DNA from: Mesorhizobium sp. RMAD-H1
Lineage (GTDB): Bacteria; Pseudomonadota; Alphaproteobacteria; Rhizobiales; Rhizobiaceae
Direction of reading: 5' to 3'
Assembly (NCBI RefSeq): GCF_014191375.1
Contig: NZ_JACHWN010000002.1
Location: 248,001-312,000, forward strand
DNA length: 64,000 bases
Shown: in pieces, positions 1 to 8,840 of the stretch
Layout of the letters: each line of letters starts with the position of its first letter
Numbering within the stretch: the first letter of the stretch is position 1
Program-made: the position numbers and the translations under genes
Notes under the pieces: model-generated
What the model saw: the letters and a program-made list of their open reading frames with translations, nothing else
The model's database searches: none
What the model was told of the DNA's origin: nothing

Positions 1-592
1 CCTTGCCCGTTCCGCCAAGCGTGACGCCATGCAGGATCGAGACATTATCCTCGATCACTGCCGTCTCGCCCACGACCAACCCGGTCGCATGGTCGAGGAA
101 TATCCCGTTGCCCAGTTTCGCCGCCGGATGGATATCCGTCTGGAAGACGGAGGAGGAACGGCTCTGCAGGTAATAGGCGAAATCCTTGCGCCCCTCCCTC
201 CAGAGCCAGTGCGCCAGGCGATGCGTCTGGATGGCGTGAAAGCCCTTGAGATAGAGCACCGGATCGAGAAAGCGGTTGCACGCCGGATCACGGTCATAGA
301 CGGCCTGGACGTCGACGCGCAGGACCTGCGACCATTCCGGCTCGGCAAGGCGCATCTCGGCGAAGGTCTGGCGCAGGATGCCCGCATCCAGATCCGCATG
401 ACCCAGCCTTTCGGCGATGCGGTGGCCCACCGCGTCTTCCAGGCTGCCCTGGTTGAGGACCGTCGAATAGAGAAAGGCGGCCAGGATCGGGTCGCGCTGC
501 GCTGCCTCTTCGGCCTCGGCGCGGATCGCGTCCCAGATCGGATCCACCTGCTCGATGGCGTTGACCATCTTGGCGGTATTGTGTGTGGGCAT
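1..592 (-). CDS. cysE: Serine O-acetyltransferase (partial, C-terminus beyond window)
   Basis: The enzyme transfers acetyl from acetyl-CoA to L-serine, giving O-acetylserine for cysteine synthesis in the cytoplasm. The minus-strand reading from the ATG at 590-592 begins MPTHNTAKMVNAIEQVDPIW and continues with the helical N-terminal SAT domain, including the region DPACNRFLDPVLYLKGFHAI and the following HRLAHWLW. It then enters the left-handed beta-helix with DIHPAAKLGNGIFLDHATG, which carries a catalytic histidine in this family. About 197 codons are visible; the last part of the hexapeptide domain lies outside the window. The neighbours upstream (hydrolase, DUF192, cold-shock) share its strand. 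Identity is known from family motifs; enzyme activity is inferred. Confidence 0.93.
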   Translation of the reverse strand, partial: MPTHNTAKMVNAIEQVDPIWDAIRAEAEEAAQRDPILAAFLYSTVLNQGSLEDAVGHRIAERLGHADLDAGILRQTFAEMRLAEPEWSQVLRVDVQAVYDRDPACNRFLDPVLYLKGFHAIQTHRLAHWLWREGRKDFAYYLQSRSSSVFQTDIHPAAKLGNGIFLDHATGLVVGETAVIEDNVSILHGVTLGGTGK

Positions 593-695
593 TTCAATAC
601 TCCCGGCCTTCGCCGCTATTCTTGCTCTTTCCCAGCAACATAGAGCAAATTCATTTGCTTGACACGTCAATTTGCCGAAACGCGGCCGTGAAGGC

Positions 696-1466
696 TCAAA
701 TGGGGTGTTCGCGCAGGAATTCCAGCACCGCCCGCTTGAATACCTTGTCGCCCACGGCGAGCATGTGATCCCGGTCCGGGATGTCCAGTGACCGGCCGTT
801 CGGCAGCAGCCTTGCCAGATCATGCGGGCTGCCGCCGATATCGTCCTTGGTGCCGACCGCCACCAGGGTCGGCTGTGTGATGCGGCCGATCGCCTCGGCG
901 CTCAGCGTCTCCTTCGACGTGAGGACGCAGGCGGCAAGCGCCAGCCGGTCGCTTTTCGTCTGGTCAGCGAATTTGCGGAACATCAGCCCGCGCGGATGGG
1001 TGATGGTCGCCGGATCCTCGGCAAGAAGCGCCTCATGGATCGGCCCCCAGTCGCCGGCGCCGGTGACCATGCCGATGCCGAGCCCGCCGAAAATGAGGCT
1101 GTGCACATGTTCGGGGTGCTCCAGCGCCATGAAGGCGGCGATGCGGGCGCCCATGGAATAGCCCATGACATGCGCCTTCCCGATCCCCAGATGGTCGAGA
1201 AGCGCCACCGCGTCGCCGGCCATCAGGCTCGGCGTGTAATCGGCGGGCTCATGGCTCTTTTCCGACTGGCCATGCCCGCGATCGTCGATGGCGATGACCC
1301 GGTATCCCGCCTCCGTCAGCGTCTGGAACCAGCCGGGCGACACCCAGTTGACATAGCTCGACGAGGCGAAACCGTGGATCAGCAGCACGGGGTCGCCCTC
1401 GCCCTGCTCGCAATAGGCAAGGCGCAGGCCGTCATGCTGGAAAGTGCGGATTTCAGGCGTGTTCAC
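696..1466 (-). CDS. Alpha/beta-fold hydrolase
   Basis: A 256-residue cytoplasmic alpha/beta hydrolase of unknown substrate. The oxyanion-loop motif HGF lies at about residue 31, DDRGHGQS at 61-68, the nucleophile elbow GYSMG puts the serine at about 104, and a late DHM supplies the probable catalytic histidine. There is no signal peptide or membrane segment. It follows the DUF192 gene by 33 bases on the same strand, so co-transcription is likely. Similar proteins are annotated as esterases, haloperoxidase-like enzymes or epoxide hydrolase relatives; the sequence does not decide between them. Confidence 0.85.
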   Translation of the reverse strand: MNTPEIRTFQHDGLRLAYCEQGEGDPVLLIHGFASSSYVNWVSPGWFQTLTEAGYRVIAIDDRGHGQSEKSHEPADYTPSLMAGDAVALLDHLGIGKAHVMGYSMGARIAAFMALEHPEHVHSLIFGGLGIGMVTGAGDWGPIHEALLAEDPATITHPRGLMFRKFADQTKSDRLALAACVLTSKETLSAEAIGRITQPTLVAVGTKDDIGGSPHDLARLLPNGRSLDIPDRDHMLAVGDKVFKRAVLEFLREHPI

Positions 1467-1499
1467 TCCTCAAGCCCCTTCGTCAGAATTCCGGATCGG

Positions 1500-1979
1500 T
1501 TATTGCGCGGCGCATTCGCCGCATATGGCGGGATGGCGCACATGATCGCCGATGGCAAGCCCCAGCCGCTTCGCCACGCCGGCGCGCAATTCAATGACGA
1601 AGGCGACCGGCACCACCGACGAGACGATCGCTTCCGAAAACGGCTCGGTGTTTTCGCGAATGGTGGCGATGGCGCCGTCGCGGCCGACGAACACCATGTC
1701 GAGCGGCAGCGGTGTGTTCTTCATCCACATCATCACCGTGCGTGTCTGGTCGAAGACGAAAAGCATGGCGCGATCTTCCGGAAAGTCGGTCCTGTACATC
1801 AGCCCGCGCATCCGCTCGGCATCGGTATCGGCTATCTCGACACCCAGCGACACCGGGCCTTTCGCGGTCTGGAAAACGAGCGGATGCTTGTCGAGAGGCA
1901 GCCGCATCGGCTCCGCCATTTCGGCGCGGGCGGGCAGCACGAAGAGAAGCAGCAGGAAGACTGTGAGGAAACGCGGCAT
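1500..1979 (-). CDS. DUF192 family exported protein
   Basis: A 159-residue member of the DUF192 family, whose function is not established. Residues 1-20 (MPRFLTVFLLLLFVLPARAE) form a good signal peptide, so the protein should act outside the cytoplasmic membrane. The DUF192 core follows, with LGVEIADTDAERMRGLMYRT and MWMKNTPLPLDMVFV. I chose the ATG at 1979 because a longer reading (to 2024) only adds residues in front of the signal peptide. It sits between the cold-shock gene and a hydrolase on the same strand; linkage of DUF192 and double cold-shock genes is common in rhizobia, from general knowledge. Confidence 0.85.
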   Translation of the reverse strand: MPRFLTVFLLLLFVLPARAEMAEPMRLPLDKHPLVFQTAKGPVSLGVEIADTDAERMRGLMYRTDFPEDRAMLFVFDQTRTVMMWMKNTPLPLDMVFVGRDGAIATIRENTEPFSEAIVSSVVPVAFVIELRAGVAKRLGLAIGDHVRHPAICGECAAQ

Positions 1980-2080
1980 GGGCACCATCCCTGGAGGGCT
2001 GAAATGCCCGAAGCTTTCGCCCATCGACCCGCGCGCGTCAATGACGGAGCGGATCTTTCACCCTTCTGCCTTCAGGGGAA

Positions 2081-2662
2081 TCAGTGCGAAGCGGGAAACT
2101 GCGTTCCGATGTCAGGATGGATTTCCGCGGCCATCAGGCCCTTTTCCCCGTTGCCGTAGCGCACGAGAACCACCTGGCCGGGACGCAATTCGGTCAGGCC
2201 GAAACGCCGCAAGGTTTCCATGTGGATGAAGATATCCTCCGTCCCCTCGCCGCGCGTCAGGAAGCCGAAGCCCTTTGTCCGGTTGAACCATTTGACGATG
2301 ACGCGTTCGAGCCCGCTTGTCGGCACAACCGTAACATGTGTGCGTTGCGGCGGCATCTGCGCGGGATGGACGGCGGTGGACGTGTCCATCGAGACCACGC
2401 GGAAGCATTGCAATCCGCGCTCGCCGCGCTTGACCTCGCAGACCACGCGCGCGCCCTCGAGCGCGGTCTGGAAACCGTCGCGGCGCAGGGACGTGACATG
2501 CAGCAGAATATCGGAAAGGCCGGGCTGATCGGGCACGATAAAGCCATATCCCTTGGCGACATCGAACCATTTGATCGACCCGGATATCTCAATGAGGTCG
2601 ACGAGATCCTCGGAAGAGGCGCCGTCAAGGAACTGGTCCTTCGACACGAATTTGTCTGCCAT
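2081..2662 (-). CDS. Double cold-shock-domain protein
   Basis: A 193-residue single-stranded nucleic-acid-binding protein with two cold-shock domains. Domain 1 spans about residues 27-92 with [15 protein letters not shown] and a DILLHV RNP2-like strand; domain 2 spans about 119-185 with [15 protein letters not shown] and DIFIHM. The linker is basic to neutral and contains QMPPQRTH. Two-domain proteins of this type are usual in alphaproteobacteria and are linked to stress or stationary-phase RNA chaperoning. The start has a strong ribosome site (AAGGAGGGG, about 10 bases upstream). A perfect 17-base palindrome lies about 43 bases upstream of the start. Confidence 0.93.
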   Translation of the reverse strand: MADKFVSKDQFLDGASSEDLVDLIEISGSIKWFDVAKGYGFIVPDQPGLSDILLHVTSLRRDGFQTALEGARVVCEVKRGERGLQCFRVVSMDTSTAVHPAQMPPQRTHVTVVPTSGLERVIVKWFNRTKGFGFLTRGEGTEDIFIHMETLRRFGLTELRPGQVVLVRYGNGEKGLMAAEIHPDIGTQFPASH

Positions 2663-2704
2663 AGCGCCAGTCCCCTCCTTTCAGCCTCGTCCAAATCTAA
2701 ACTG

Positions 2705-2721
2705 ATTCTCAACTTGAGAAT
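2705..2721. promoter_or_regulatory. 17-bp perfect palindrome in the cold-shock gene promoter region
   Basis: ATTCTCAA-C-TTGAGAAT is a perfect 8-1-8 palindrome in the divergent spacer between the cold-shock gene (start 2662) and the VOC gene (start 2948). The position and symmetry suggest a repressor operator for the minus-strand gene. It resembles iron-type operators (Fur, Irr, RirA) only loosely, so the cognate regulator is unknown. Confidence 0.5.
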
Positions 2722-2947
2722 AACACTCCCATAGCGCGAGCGGGCAAGTCCCTACTTCCGTTTATTGGCCGGATACCACAGACTTTATTTTCTCCGGCCG
2801 ACTTCGGACGGTAAAGAATGGCGGCAGGCCGTTGACAGGCTTGCCGATTTCATTAACCCAACCATATCAAAAAAATATCGCAACCGACGTCCTCGGCGCG
2901 TTCACATTTTCAACCGCAGCCATTGCCAACACAGAACAGGAACCGAC

Positions 2948-3388
2948 ATGCGCTACCTGCACACCATGGTCCGTATCCGCGACATCGATGAATCGCTGGA
3001 TTTCTACGTCAACAAGTTCGGCCTGGAGGAGATCCGCCGTATCGAGAACGAGAAAGGCCGCTTCACCCTGATCTTCCTGGCTGCCCCCGAGGACAAGGAA
3101 CGCGCTACCTCCGAGCGCGCACCGGAACTGGAGCTGACCTACAATTGGGATCCGGAGGAATATACGGGCGGACGCAATTTCGGCCATCTCGCCTATATGG
3201 TGGACGATATCTATGCTGCCTGCCAGAAGCTGCAGGACAAGGGCGTGACGATCAACCGCCCGCCGCGCGACGGCCACATGGCTTTCGTCCGCTCCCCCGA
3301 CGGCATCTCCATCGAACTCATCCAGAAAGGCGGAAGCCTGCCGCCGCAGGCCCCCTGGGCATCGATGCCGAACACCGGCACCTGGTGA
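2948..3388 (+). CDS. gloA: VOC family protein, lactoylglutathione lyase-like
   Basis: A 146-residue vicinal-oxygen-chelate protein that matches the glyoxalase I subgroup (isomerises the methylglyoxal-glutathione hemithioacetal to S-lactoylglutathione). The N-terminus MRYLHTMVRIRD supplies the first metal histidine, GGRNFGHLAYMVDDIY the second histidine, and the late SIELIQ a metal glutamate. The length is close to single-domain bacterial GloA. I placed the start at 2948, preceded by GGAACCGAC, because an upstream extension to 2765 is not family-like. A tandem octamer array begins six bases after the stop codon, followed by pccB. Confidence 0.85.
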   Translation: MRYLHTMVRIRDIDESLDFYVNKFGLEEIRRIENEKGRFTLIFLAAPEDKERATSERAPELELTYNWDPEEYTGGRNFGHLAYMVDDIYAACQKLQDKGVTINRPPRDGHMAFVRSPDGISIELIQKGGSLPPQAPWASMPNTGTW

Positions 3389-3393
3389 TCGAA

Positions 3394-3441
3394 GGGCAGT
3401 AGGGCAGTAGGGCAGTAGGGCAGTAGGGCAGTAGGGCAGTA
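3394..3441. repeat. Tandem octanucleotide repeat GGGCAGTA x6
   Basis: Six uninterrupted copies of GGGCAGTA lie between the VOC stop codon and pccB. Eight-base units are a typical substrate for slipped-strand mispairing, so copy number may vary between isolates. The array lies in non-coding DNA about 95 bases ahead of the pccB start. Confidence 0.95.
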
Positions 3442-3466
3442 GATGAATTGCCAAGCCTGGCATTGA

Positions 3467-3492
3467 GGCAATAGGCTTGCAACCCTATTGCC
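3467..3492. repeat. 9-bp inverted repeat ahead of pccB
   Basis: GGCAATAGG and CCTATTGCC form a perfect 9-bp stem with an 8-base loop. It is followed by a short direct repeat, GCCTTATTCCCTTA, twice in 3491-3520 with CT between the copies. No T-run follows, so it is not a standard terminator. It lies in the pccB leader region and could affect the mRNA 5' end. Confidence 0.7.
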
Positions 3493-3535
3493 TTATTCCC
3501 TTACTGCCTTATTCCCTTATCACGGGAGGAGCCTC

Positions 3536-5068
3536 ATGAAAGACGTGTTGATCGAACTGGAACGCCGCCGCGAGATCGCCAGACAGGGCGGCGGCCAGGC
3601 CCGCATCGATGCGCAGCATGCGAAGGGCAAGCTGACGGCGCGCGAGCGCATCGACGTCTTCCTCGACGAAGGTTCCTTCGAGGAATTCGACATGTTCGTC
3701 GAGCACCGCTCGACCGATTTCGGCATGGAGAATACCAAATTCGCCGGCGATGGCGTCGTCACCGGCTGGGGTACGGTCAACGGACGCACCGTCTTCGTCT
3801 TCGCCAAGGATTTCACCGTTTTCGGCGGCTCGCTCTCCGAAGCCCATGCCGAGAAGGTGCAGAAGATCCAGGACATGGCGCTGCGCAACCGGGCGCCGAT
3901 CATCGGCTTCTACGATGCGGGCGGGGCGCGCATCCAGGAGGGCGTGGCGGCGCTCGGCGGCTATGCGGAGATCTTCCAGCGCAATGTGCTCGCCTCCGGC
4001 GTCATCCCGCAGATTTCCGTCATCATGGGGCCGTGTGCGGGCGGCGACGTCTATTCGCCGGCGATGACCGATTTCATCTTCATGGTGCGCGACACCTCCT
4101 ACATGTTCGTGACCGGCCCCGACGTGGTCAAGACCGTCACCAACGAGAGCGTGACGGCGGAGGAGCTTGGCGGCGCGGTGGTCCACACCACCAAATCCTC
4201 CATCGCCGACGGCGCCTATGACAATGACGTCGAGGCGCTCCTGCGGATGCGCCGGCTGATCGATTTCCTGCCGGCCTCCAACACGGCGGAAATCCCGGAG
4301 GTCGCCTGCTACCAGTCCACGGACGAGCAGGATTTCTCGCTCGACCGGCTGGTGCCCGACAATGCCAACAAGCCCTACGACATCAAGGAACTGATCCTGA
4401 AGACGATCGACGAAGGCGATTTCTTCGAAATCCAGGAGAGTTTCGCGAAAAACATCGTCTGCGGTTTCGGCCGCATCGAAGGGCGGACCGTCGGTATCGT
4501 GGCCAACCAGCCGATGGTGCTGGCGGGCGTCCTCGATAGCGATGCCTCGCGCAAGGCGGGGCGGTTCGTACGCTTCTGCGACTGCTTCAACATTCCGATC
4601 GTGACATTTGTCGACGTGCCGGGCTTCCTGCCGGGAACGAGCCAGGAATATGGCGGCCTCATCAAGCACGGCGCCAAGCTGCTCTTCGCCTATGCCGAAG
4701 CGACCGTGCCGAAGATCACGGTCATCACCCGCAAGGCCTATGGCGGAGCCTATGACGTGATGGCGTCAAAACATCTGCGCGGCGACATCAACTATGCCTG
4801 GCCATCGGCCCAGATCGCGGTGATGGGCGCCAAGGGCGCCGTCGAGATCATCTATCGCAAGGATATCGGCGACCCGGAAAGGATCGCCGAGCACACCAGG
4901 CGCTATGAGGACCGTTTCCTGTCGCCCTTCGTCGCCGCGGAGCGCGGCTATGTCGACGAGGTGATCATGCCCCATTCGACCCGCCGGCGTGTGGCGCGGG
5001 CGCTCAGGATGCTGCGCAACAAGGACCTGGAAAATCCCTGGAAGAAGCACGACAACATCCCGCTCTGA
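3536..5068 (+). CDS. pccB: Propionyl-CoA carboxylase, carboxyltransferase (beta) subunit
   Basis: A 510-residue biotin-dependent carboxyltransferase that moves carboxyl from carboxybiotin to propionyl-CoA, yielding methylmalonyl-CoA. The start at 3536 follows GGGAGGAGCCTC, a strong ribosome site. The N-terminal crotonase-fold half contains [18 protein letters not shown] and [13 protein letters not shown]; the C-terminal half contains [15 protein letters not shown] and [10 protein letters not shown]. The C-terminal DNIPL is the usual ending of PccB proteins. The partner alpha subunit (pccA) is not in the window; in rhizobia it is often encoded nearby or after small genes. The acyl-CoA preference for propionyl over other substrates is inferred from overall similarity. 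Confidence 0.95.
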   Translation: MKDVLIELERRREIARQGGGQARIDAQHAKGKLTARERIDVFLDEGSFEEFDMFVEHRSTDFGMENTKFAGDGVVTGWGTVNGRTVFVFAKDFTVFGGSLSEAHAEKVQKIQDMALRNRAPIIGFYDAGGARIQEGVAALGGYAEIFQRNVLASGVIPQISVIMGPCAGGDVYSPAMTDFIFMVRDTSYMFVTGPDVVKTVTNESVTAEELGGAVVHTTKSSIADGAYDNDVEALLRMRRLIDFLPASNTAEIPEVACYQSTDEQDFSLDRLVPDNANKPYDIKELILKTIDEGDFFEIQESFAKNIVCGFGRIEGRTVGIVANQPMVLAGVLDSDASRKAGRFVRFCDCFNIPIVTFVDVPGFLPGTSQEYGGLIKHGAKLLFAYAEATVPKITVITRKAYGGAYDVMASKHLRGDINYAWPSAQIAVMGAKGAVEIIYRKDIGDPERIAEHTRRYEDRFLSPFVAAERGYVDEVIMPHSTRRRVARALRMLRNKDLENPWKKHDNIPL

Positions 5069-5272
5069 CATCTGCGCTCCGTGCTCCGGTCGCAACGGGG
5101 GCACCCTGCCCTGCCTCGGCTAAAGCCATGCAAATATGAATGATTCGTTCATGAAAAATGTGACCGGCCAGAATGTTGTTTATGCTGGACTTGTCGCGGG
5201 GTTGGAGTACCCTTCTTTCATGGGCGAGACCATGGGGGCTGTGGCACCAGTATCCTGAAACAGGAGGTGACT

Positions 5273-5701
5273 ATGCAGCACAAGACGCTCGAGCAAATGC
5301 AAGTCATTGCCGAAGCCAACCCCGACATCACCCGTCCGGTCATGAGCAGGGCCGAACGGCTGGAACGTTGGGCCGCGCTCCTTGAAAAAGAGCCCGGCAG
5401 GCTTCTGGCAACGCTTCCCGGTACGGAATATCAACCGGTCGAGACACGGGAGACGATGCGCAGCGCCGGCTCTCCGATCTCGGTTGCATTTGAAGACGCC
5501 GTCTTCCGTGCCGAAGGCATGAAAGACGACAGCTATGGCGAAGCAAAGCGTTTCTTTGAAATAACGGACCGCCAACTGCACGAAATCGTTTGCTATTGCC
5601 ATTATGGTGCAACGGTTTCCGCTGCCACGGCCGCCCGTCACGTCAGGGGCGCGATCGGCGGATCCGGGATGTTCGCCAGGCTACGCGGTTCATTCGTTTG
5701 A
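5273..5701 (+). CDS. Hypothetical protein, 142 aa
   Basis: I do not recognise this family. The start at 5273 follows AGGAGG with a 5-base spacing; a GTG two codons upstream overlaps the ribosome site and is less likely. The protein is soluble, slightly acidic, without a signal peptide, and carries a compact CYCHYG motif around residue 114 in the segment RQLHEIVCYCHYGATVSAA, which could bind a metal or hold a disulfide. The N-terminal MQHKTLEQMQVIAEANPD is helical. Codon use and GC match neighbours, so it looks real. An inverted repeat (GTTCAT / ATGAAC) overlaps its stop codon. Confidence 0.65.
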   Translation: MQHKTLEQMQVIAEANPDITRPVMSRAERLERWAALLEKEPGRLLATLPGTEYQPVETRETMRSAGSPISVAFEDAVFRAEGMKDDSYGEAKRFFEITDRQLHEIVCYCHYGATVSAATAARHVRGAIGGSGMFARLRGSFV

Positions 5702-5706
5702 TGAAC
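5688..5706. repeat. Inverted repeat over a stop codon
   Basis: GTTCAT and ATGAAC form a 6-bp stem with a 7-base loop around the TGA stop of the preceding hypothetical gene. There is no U-tract, so a terminator role is doubtful. Confidence 0.4.
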
Positions 5707-5791
5707 GATATCAATAGACGGGACAGGATATGATGCGGCTCGCCGATGGCGGGCCGCAAGGATGAAATGAGGTGCCGTCAGACAAGGCTCC

Positions 5792-6100
5792 TCAGAAGGA
5801 TCTCGGCGGAACGAACAGGCAGATCGTCCGCGAGTCCGACTTTCCGGCAACCGAGCACCAGTGGAAGAGCCCATCGGGCGATTGACGGATGCGGCTATCG
5901 CGGTAGCCGACCACCTCCCCTGTGCCGGTGATGACATATCCCTCAGGGCGTTCGGCCACCGACTTGGCGCTCACCGGGCGGCAATCCATGTCATGGCAGC
6001 ACTGGTAGGGATAGGTCCAGCCGCTGGGCGCATCGTGCGCCAAGGCCTGAAATTGAGTCGGCGGGAGAAACAGCAACACCGTAAATGCTGTGACCAGCAT
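5792..6100 (-). CDS. Exported cysteine-rich hypothetical protein
   Basis: A 102-residue protein of unknown function. From the ATG at 6100 the reading begins MLVTAFTVLLFLPPTQFQALA, a clear signal peptide, followed by HDAPSGWTYPYQCCHDMDC. The clustered cysteines and the later HWC and TIC positions suggest disulfides in the periplasm. The open frame continues upstream to about 6298, but that part is basic and not secretion-like, so the shorter form is preferred; no good ribosome site decides it. Similar small SGWxYPxxCC proteins occur in rhizobia without a known role, from general knowledge. Confidence 0.6.
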   Translation of the reverse strand: MLVTAFTVLLFLPPTQFQALAHDAPSGWTYPYQCCHDMDCRPVSAKSVAERPEGYVITGTGEVVGYRDSRIRQSPDGLFHWCSVAGKSDSRTICLFVPPRSF

Positions 6101-6490
6101 GAGCGCGCGCGCGACGGTCGCACCATTCAAATTCCTGCTATCGGCTCCACAGGAGAGATGTCGTGTCCACAATGACAGCCGCCTTGACCGGAACCTGGCC
6201 CGTCCGGGTGGAACGGCCAATTTCTCCAACGGGAACCGAAGAGCTGTCTTGTCTGCGTTGAGCATGCCATACCTCATCACGGATAGGGTTGTCGTCATCC
6301 CACCCGCCCGGAATCGATCGCAATAACTTCAACTGACTCGTCTGCCTGACCGGCCAGGCTCCCTGGCCGGAGCATTCGGAAAACAGGCACTATCGGAAAT
6401 TACCCGAGTCGGGGGCAATTTCCAAAAGGCCGGGAAAATGGCCTTTTCACATTGTGCGAGGCCAGCCTGCGGCCTCGTCCGGCGGCGTTT
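6101..6490. other. Gene-free spacer with two hairpins
   Basis: This 390-base spacer has no convincing gene. It holds a perfect 9-bp hairpin at 6350-6370 (CCGGCCAGG / CCTGGCCGG, 3-base loop), a terminator-like hairpin at 6424-6447, and a GAGGCC / GGCCTC inverted repeat near 6459-6477. The N-terminal extension of the cysteine-rich gene could reach into its left part. Confidence 0.6.
6424..6447 (-). terminator. Probable terminator of the FlbD-like gene
   Basis: AAAAGGCC and GGCCTTTT form an 8-bp stem with an 8-base loop, ending in TTTT when read on the minus strand. It lies 44 bases beyond the stop of the gene at 6491-6673. The hairpin is symmetrical and could also act on the plus strand. Confidence 0.55.
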
Positions 6491-6673
6491 TCAGCCGGCC
6501 GGCTTGATGCCGATCCGCTGCTGGATCGTATCGATGTCCTCCTTGACGAAGAACGTCAGATCGGGAGTCGTGGTCACGATATGCGCGCCGGTACCATAGG
6601 CATTGTACGACACGACATGATCGAAATTGATCGTGATGCGTTCGCCGTTGACGTCAGTCAGTTCGATCCACAC
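6491..6673 (-). CDS. FlbD-like small protein
   Basis: A 60-residue protein that begins WIELTDVNGERITINFDHVV after its start codon and ends with FFVKEDIDTIQQRIGIKPAG. The pattern (short beta-rich protein opening with xxLTxxNG and ending in VKEsxxEVxxxI) matches the FlbD family, which is found in flagellar clusters. No flagellar genes are present here, so it is an orphan copy. I chose the GTG at 6673 because AGGAAGGG lies seven bases upstream; a TTG at 6718 would add 15 residues without a ribosome site. Function is not established. Confidence 0.65.
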   Translation of the reverse strand: MWIELTDVNGERITINFDHVVSYNAYGTGAHIVTTTPDLTFFVKEDIDTIQQRIGIKPAG

Positions 6674-6845
6674 GTCTTTTCCCTTCCTGTTTGCCTGATC
6701 AGGAATAGGATAGGACAAAGACGGCGAGAGACAATCCTCGTCGATGCGCCGCTCTTAATGGAATCTTTCACCGAAGGGCCCGATTCCGGCGCTTGCGCCC
6801 GGCTGGAGCGGCCTCCCCCAATAAATCTCGGAAATCCAAAGACCG

Positions 6846-7340
6846 CTAGAAACGGTTTGGATCCAGCGGCGCTTCCATCCTGACCTTCTCGATTTCACGG
6901 CCGAGGCTGTCGGACCAGCCCTCCCCGCGCCAGACGACCTCGAAGCCGCAGCGCTCGTAAAGGCGGATGGCGGGGAGATTGCGCGCATGCGTGTCGATGC
7001 TCGCTTTTGCATATCCCTTGAGCACGATTTCGGCCATGAGCGCGTCCATCAGCGTGAGGCCGACGCCGCGCCTGTGAAAGGCTGGATCTATCCAGAGGTC
7101 GGAGATGTAATCGGCATCCGTATCCCGCGCGCCCCAGCCGAGAACAATTCCGGCCGTTTCGGCGAGGAGAACCTGCGGATAGAAATCATCGGCGAAGGCG
7201 CGAAAGACCTTTTCCGTGCGCTCCCCCACGCCCGGCTCGTTCGCTTGCTGCTCGAAGCGGGAGAAGGCGGAAATCCAGGCACGGCATCCCACAGCGGCGA
7301 TCGCAGCCCTATCGCTGGCAGCCGCCCGCCGGATTTCCAT
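6846..7340 (-). CDS. GNAT family N-acetyltransferase
   Basis: A 164-residue acetyl-CoA-dependent acyltransferase of the GNAT fold. The N-terminus MEIRRAAASDRAAIAAV is strand 1 and helix 1; acetyl-CoA motif A is seen as ISDLWIDPAFHRRGVGLTLMDAL at about residues 79-101 (R/Q-x-x-G-x-G/A type), and the late NLPAIRLYERCGFEVV is motif B. The substrate is unknown; the general layout resembles RimI-like and small-molecule acetyltransferases. It begins six bases after the gatA stop on the same strand and so probably lies at the end of the gatC operon. Confidence 0.85.
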   Translation of the reverse strand: MEIRRAAASDRAAIAAVGCRAWISAFSRFEQQANEPGVGERTEKVFRAFADDFYPQVLLAETAGIVLGWGARDTDADYISDLWIDPAFHRRGVGLTLMDALMAEIVLKGYAKASIDTHARNLPAIRLYERCGFEVVWRGEGWSDSLGREIEKVRMEAPLDPNRF

Positions 7341-7346
7341 GGCGCC

Positions 7347-8831
7347 TTACCACCAGGCCGGCGCCGCAAAGCGGCCCGCGGCCTCTTCGATCACATGGGC
7401 CGTCTGGAAGAGCGTCTCCTCTTCGAAAGGCCGGCCGATCAACTGCAGGCCGAGCGGCAGCCCCTGCCCGTTCAACCCGGCGGGAACGGCGATGCCGGGT
7501 AGCCCCGCCATGTTGACCGTCACCGTGAAGATGTCGTTCAGATACATCTTCACCGGATCCGCCGCGAGATCCTCATCGGCGACGCCGAAGGCGGCCGAGG
7601 GGGTCGCCGGCGTCAGGATCGCATCGACGCCCGCATGGAAGACGTCCTCGAAATCCTTCTTGATCAGCGTGCGGACCTTCTGCGCCTTCAGATAATAAGC
7701 GTCGTAATAGCCGGCGGAGAGCACATAGGTGCCGATCATGATGCGGCGCTTGACCTCGCGGCCGAAACCGGCGGCGCGGGTCTTCTCATACATGTCGATA
7801 ATGTCCTTGCCCGGCACGCGCAGGCCATAGCGCACGCCATCATAGCGCGCGAGGTTGGACGAGGCCTCGGCCGGCGCGACGATATAATAGGCGGGAAGCG
7901 CGTATTTGGTATGCGGCAGCGAGATGTCGACGATCTCCGCACCCGCATCCTTCAGCCAGGCGATGCCCTGCTGCCAGAGCTTCTCGATCTCTTCCGGCAT
8001 GCCGTCGACGCGGTATTCCTTCGGGATGCCGATCTTCATGCCCCTGACCGACTTGCCGATGGCCGCCTCGTAATCCGGCACCGGCAGATTGACCGAGGTG
8101 GTGTCCTTCAGGTCCACCGAAGACATGGATTTGAGCAGAATGGCGCTGTCGCGCACGTCGCGCGCGATCGGGCCCGCCTGGTCGAGCGAAGACGCGAAGG
8201 CAACGACGCCCCAGCGCGAGACGCGGCCATAGGTGGGCTTGATGCCGACCGTGCCGGTGAACGCCGCCGGCTGGCGGATCGAGCCGCCGGTATCGGTAGC
8301 CGTCGCGCCGGCGCAGAGCCGGGCCGCGACCGCGGCGGCGGAACCACCCGACGAGCCGCCGGGCACCAGATCGGCATTCGAGCCCCTGGCGCGCCACGGG
8401 TTCTTCACCGGGCCGTAATAGGAGGTCTCGTTGGACGAGCCCATGGCGAACTCGTCCATGTTGAGCTTGCCGAGCATCACCGCGCCGTCGGCCCAGAGAT
8501 TGGCGGTGACGGTCGATTCATAACGCGGCTTGAAGCCGTCGAGAATGTGCGAGCAGGCCTGCGTGTGCACGCCCTCGGTGGCGAAGAGGTCCTTGATGCC
8601 GAGCGGGATGCCCTCGAGCACGCCGCCCTCGCCCTTCGCCAGGCGCGCGTCGGAGGCCTTCGCCATGTCCCGCGCCTTTTCCGGCGTGACTGCGACATAG
8701 GCATTCAGCGTATCGTTCGCAGCCTCGATGGCCCCGAGATAGGCCTCGGTCAGCTCCGTCGCGGTGATCTCTTTCGCCTTGAGCTTGTTGCGCGCCTCGG
8801 CAATGGTGAGTGCGGTCAAATCGGTCATCAT
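7347..8831 (-). CDS. gatA: Asp-tRNA(Asn)/Glu-tRNA(Gln) amidotransferase subunit A
   Basis: A 494-residue amidase-signature subunit that releases ammonia from glutamine for the transamidation of Glu-tRNA(Gln) and Asp-tRNA(Asn). The Ser-cisSer-Lys triad is visible: lysine in [14 protein letters not shown] near residue 79, the glycine/serine-rich loop [16 protein letters not shown], and the nucleophile in [13 protein letters not shown]. Length matches GatA. An ATG pair opens the frame (8831 or 8828). The partner gatC lies upstream with a GNAT gene between; gatB is not in the window, although rhizobial gatB is normally found near gatA, from general knowledge. Confidence 0.97.
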   Translation of the reverse strand: MMTDLTALTIAEARNKLKAKEITATELTEAYLGAIEAANDTLNAYVAVTPEKARDMAKASDARLAKGEGGVLEGIPLGIKDLFATEGVHTQACSHILDGFKPRYESTVTANLWADGAVMLGKLNMDEFAMGSSNETSYYGPVKNPWRARGSNADLVPGGSSGGSAAAVAARLCAGATATDTGGSIRQPAAFTGTVGIKPTYGRVSRWGVVAFASSLDQAGPIARDVRDSAILLKSMSSVDLKDTTSVNLPVPDYEAAIGKSVRGMKIGIPKEYRVDGMPEEIEKLWQQGIAWLKDAGAEIVDISLPHTKYALPAYYIVAPAEASSNLARYDGVRYGLRVPGKDIIDMYEKTRAAGFGREVKRRIMIGTYVLSAGYYDAYYLKAQKVRTLIKKDFEDVFHAGVDAILTPATPSAAFGVADEDLAADPVKMYLNDIFTVTVNMAGLPGIAVPAGLNGQGLPLGLQLIGRPFEEETLFQTAHVIEEAAGRFAAPAWW

Positions 8832-8840
8832 CGGAGCCTT

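Noticed and set aside
2765-2947. N-terminal extension of the VOC/glyoxalase frame
   Set aside because: The extra 61 residues are not family-like; ATG at 2948 with GGAACC ahead of it gives the conserved start.
5130-5160. ATGAA...TTCAT inverted repeat before the 142-aa gene
   Set aside because: Only five paired bases with a loop of seven; too common by chance to call an operator.
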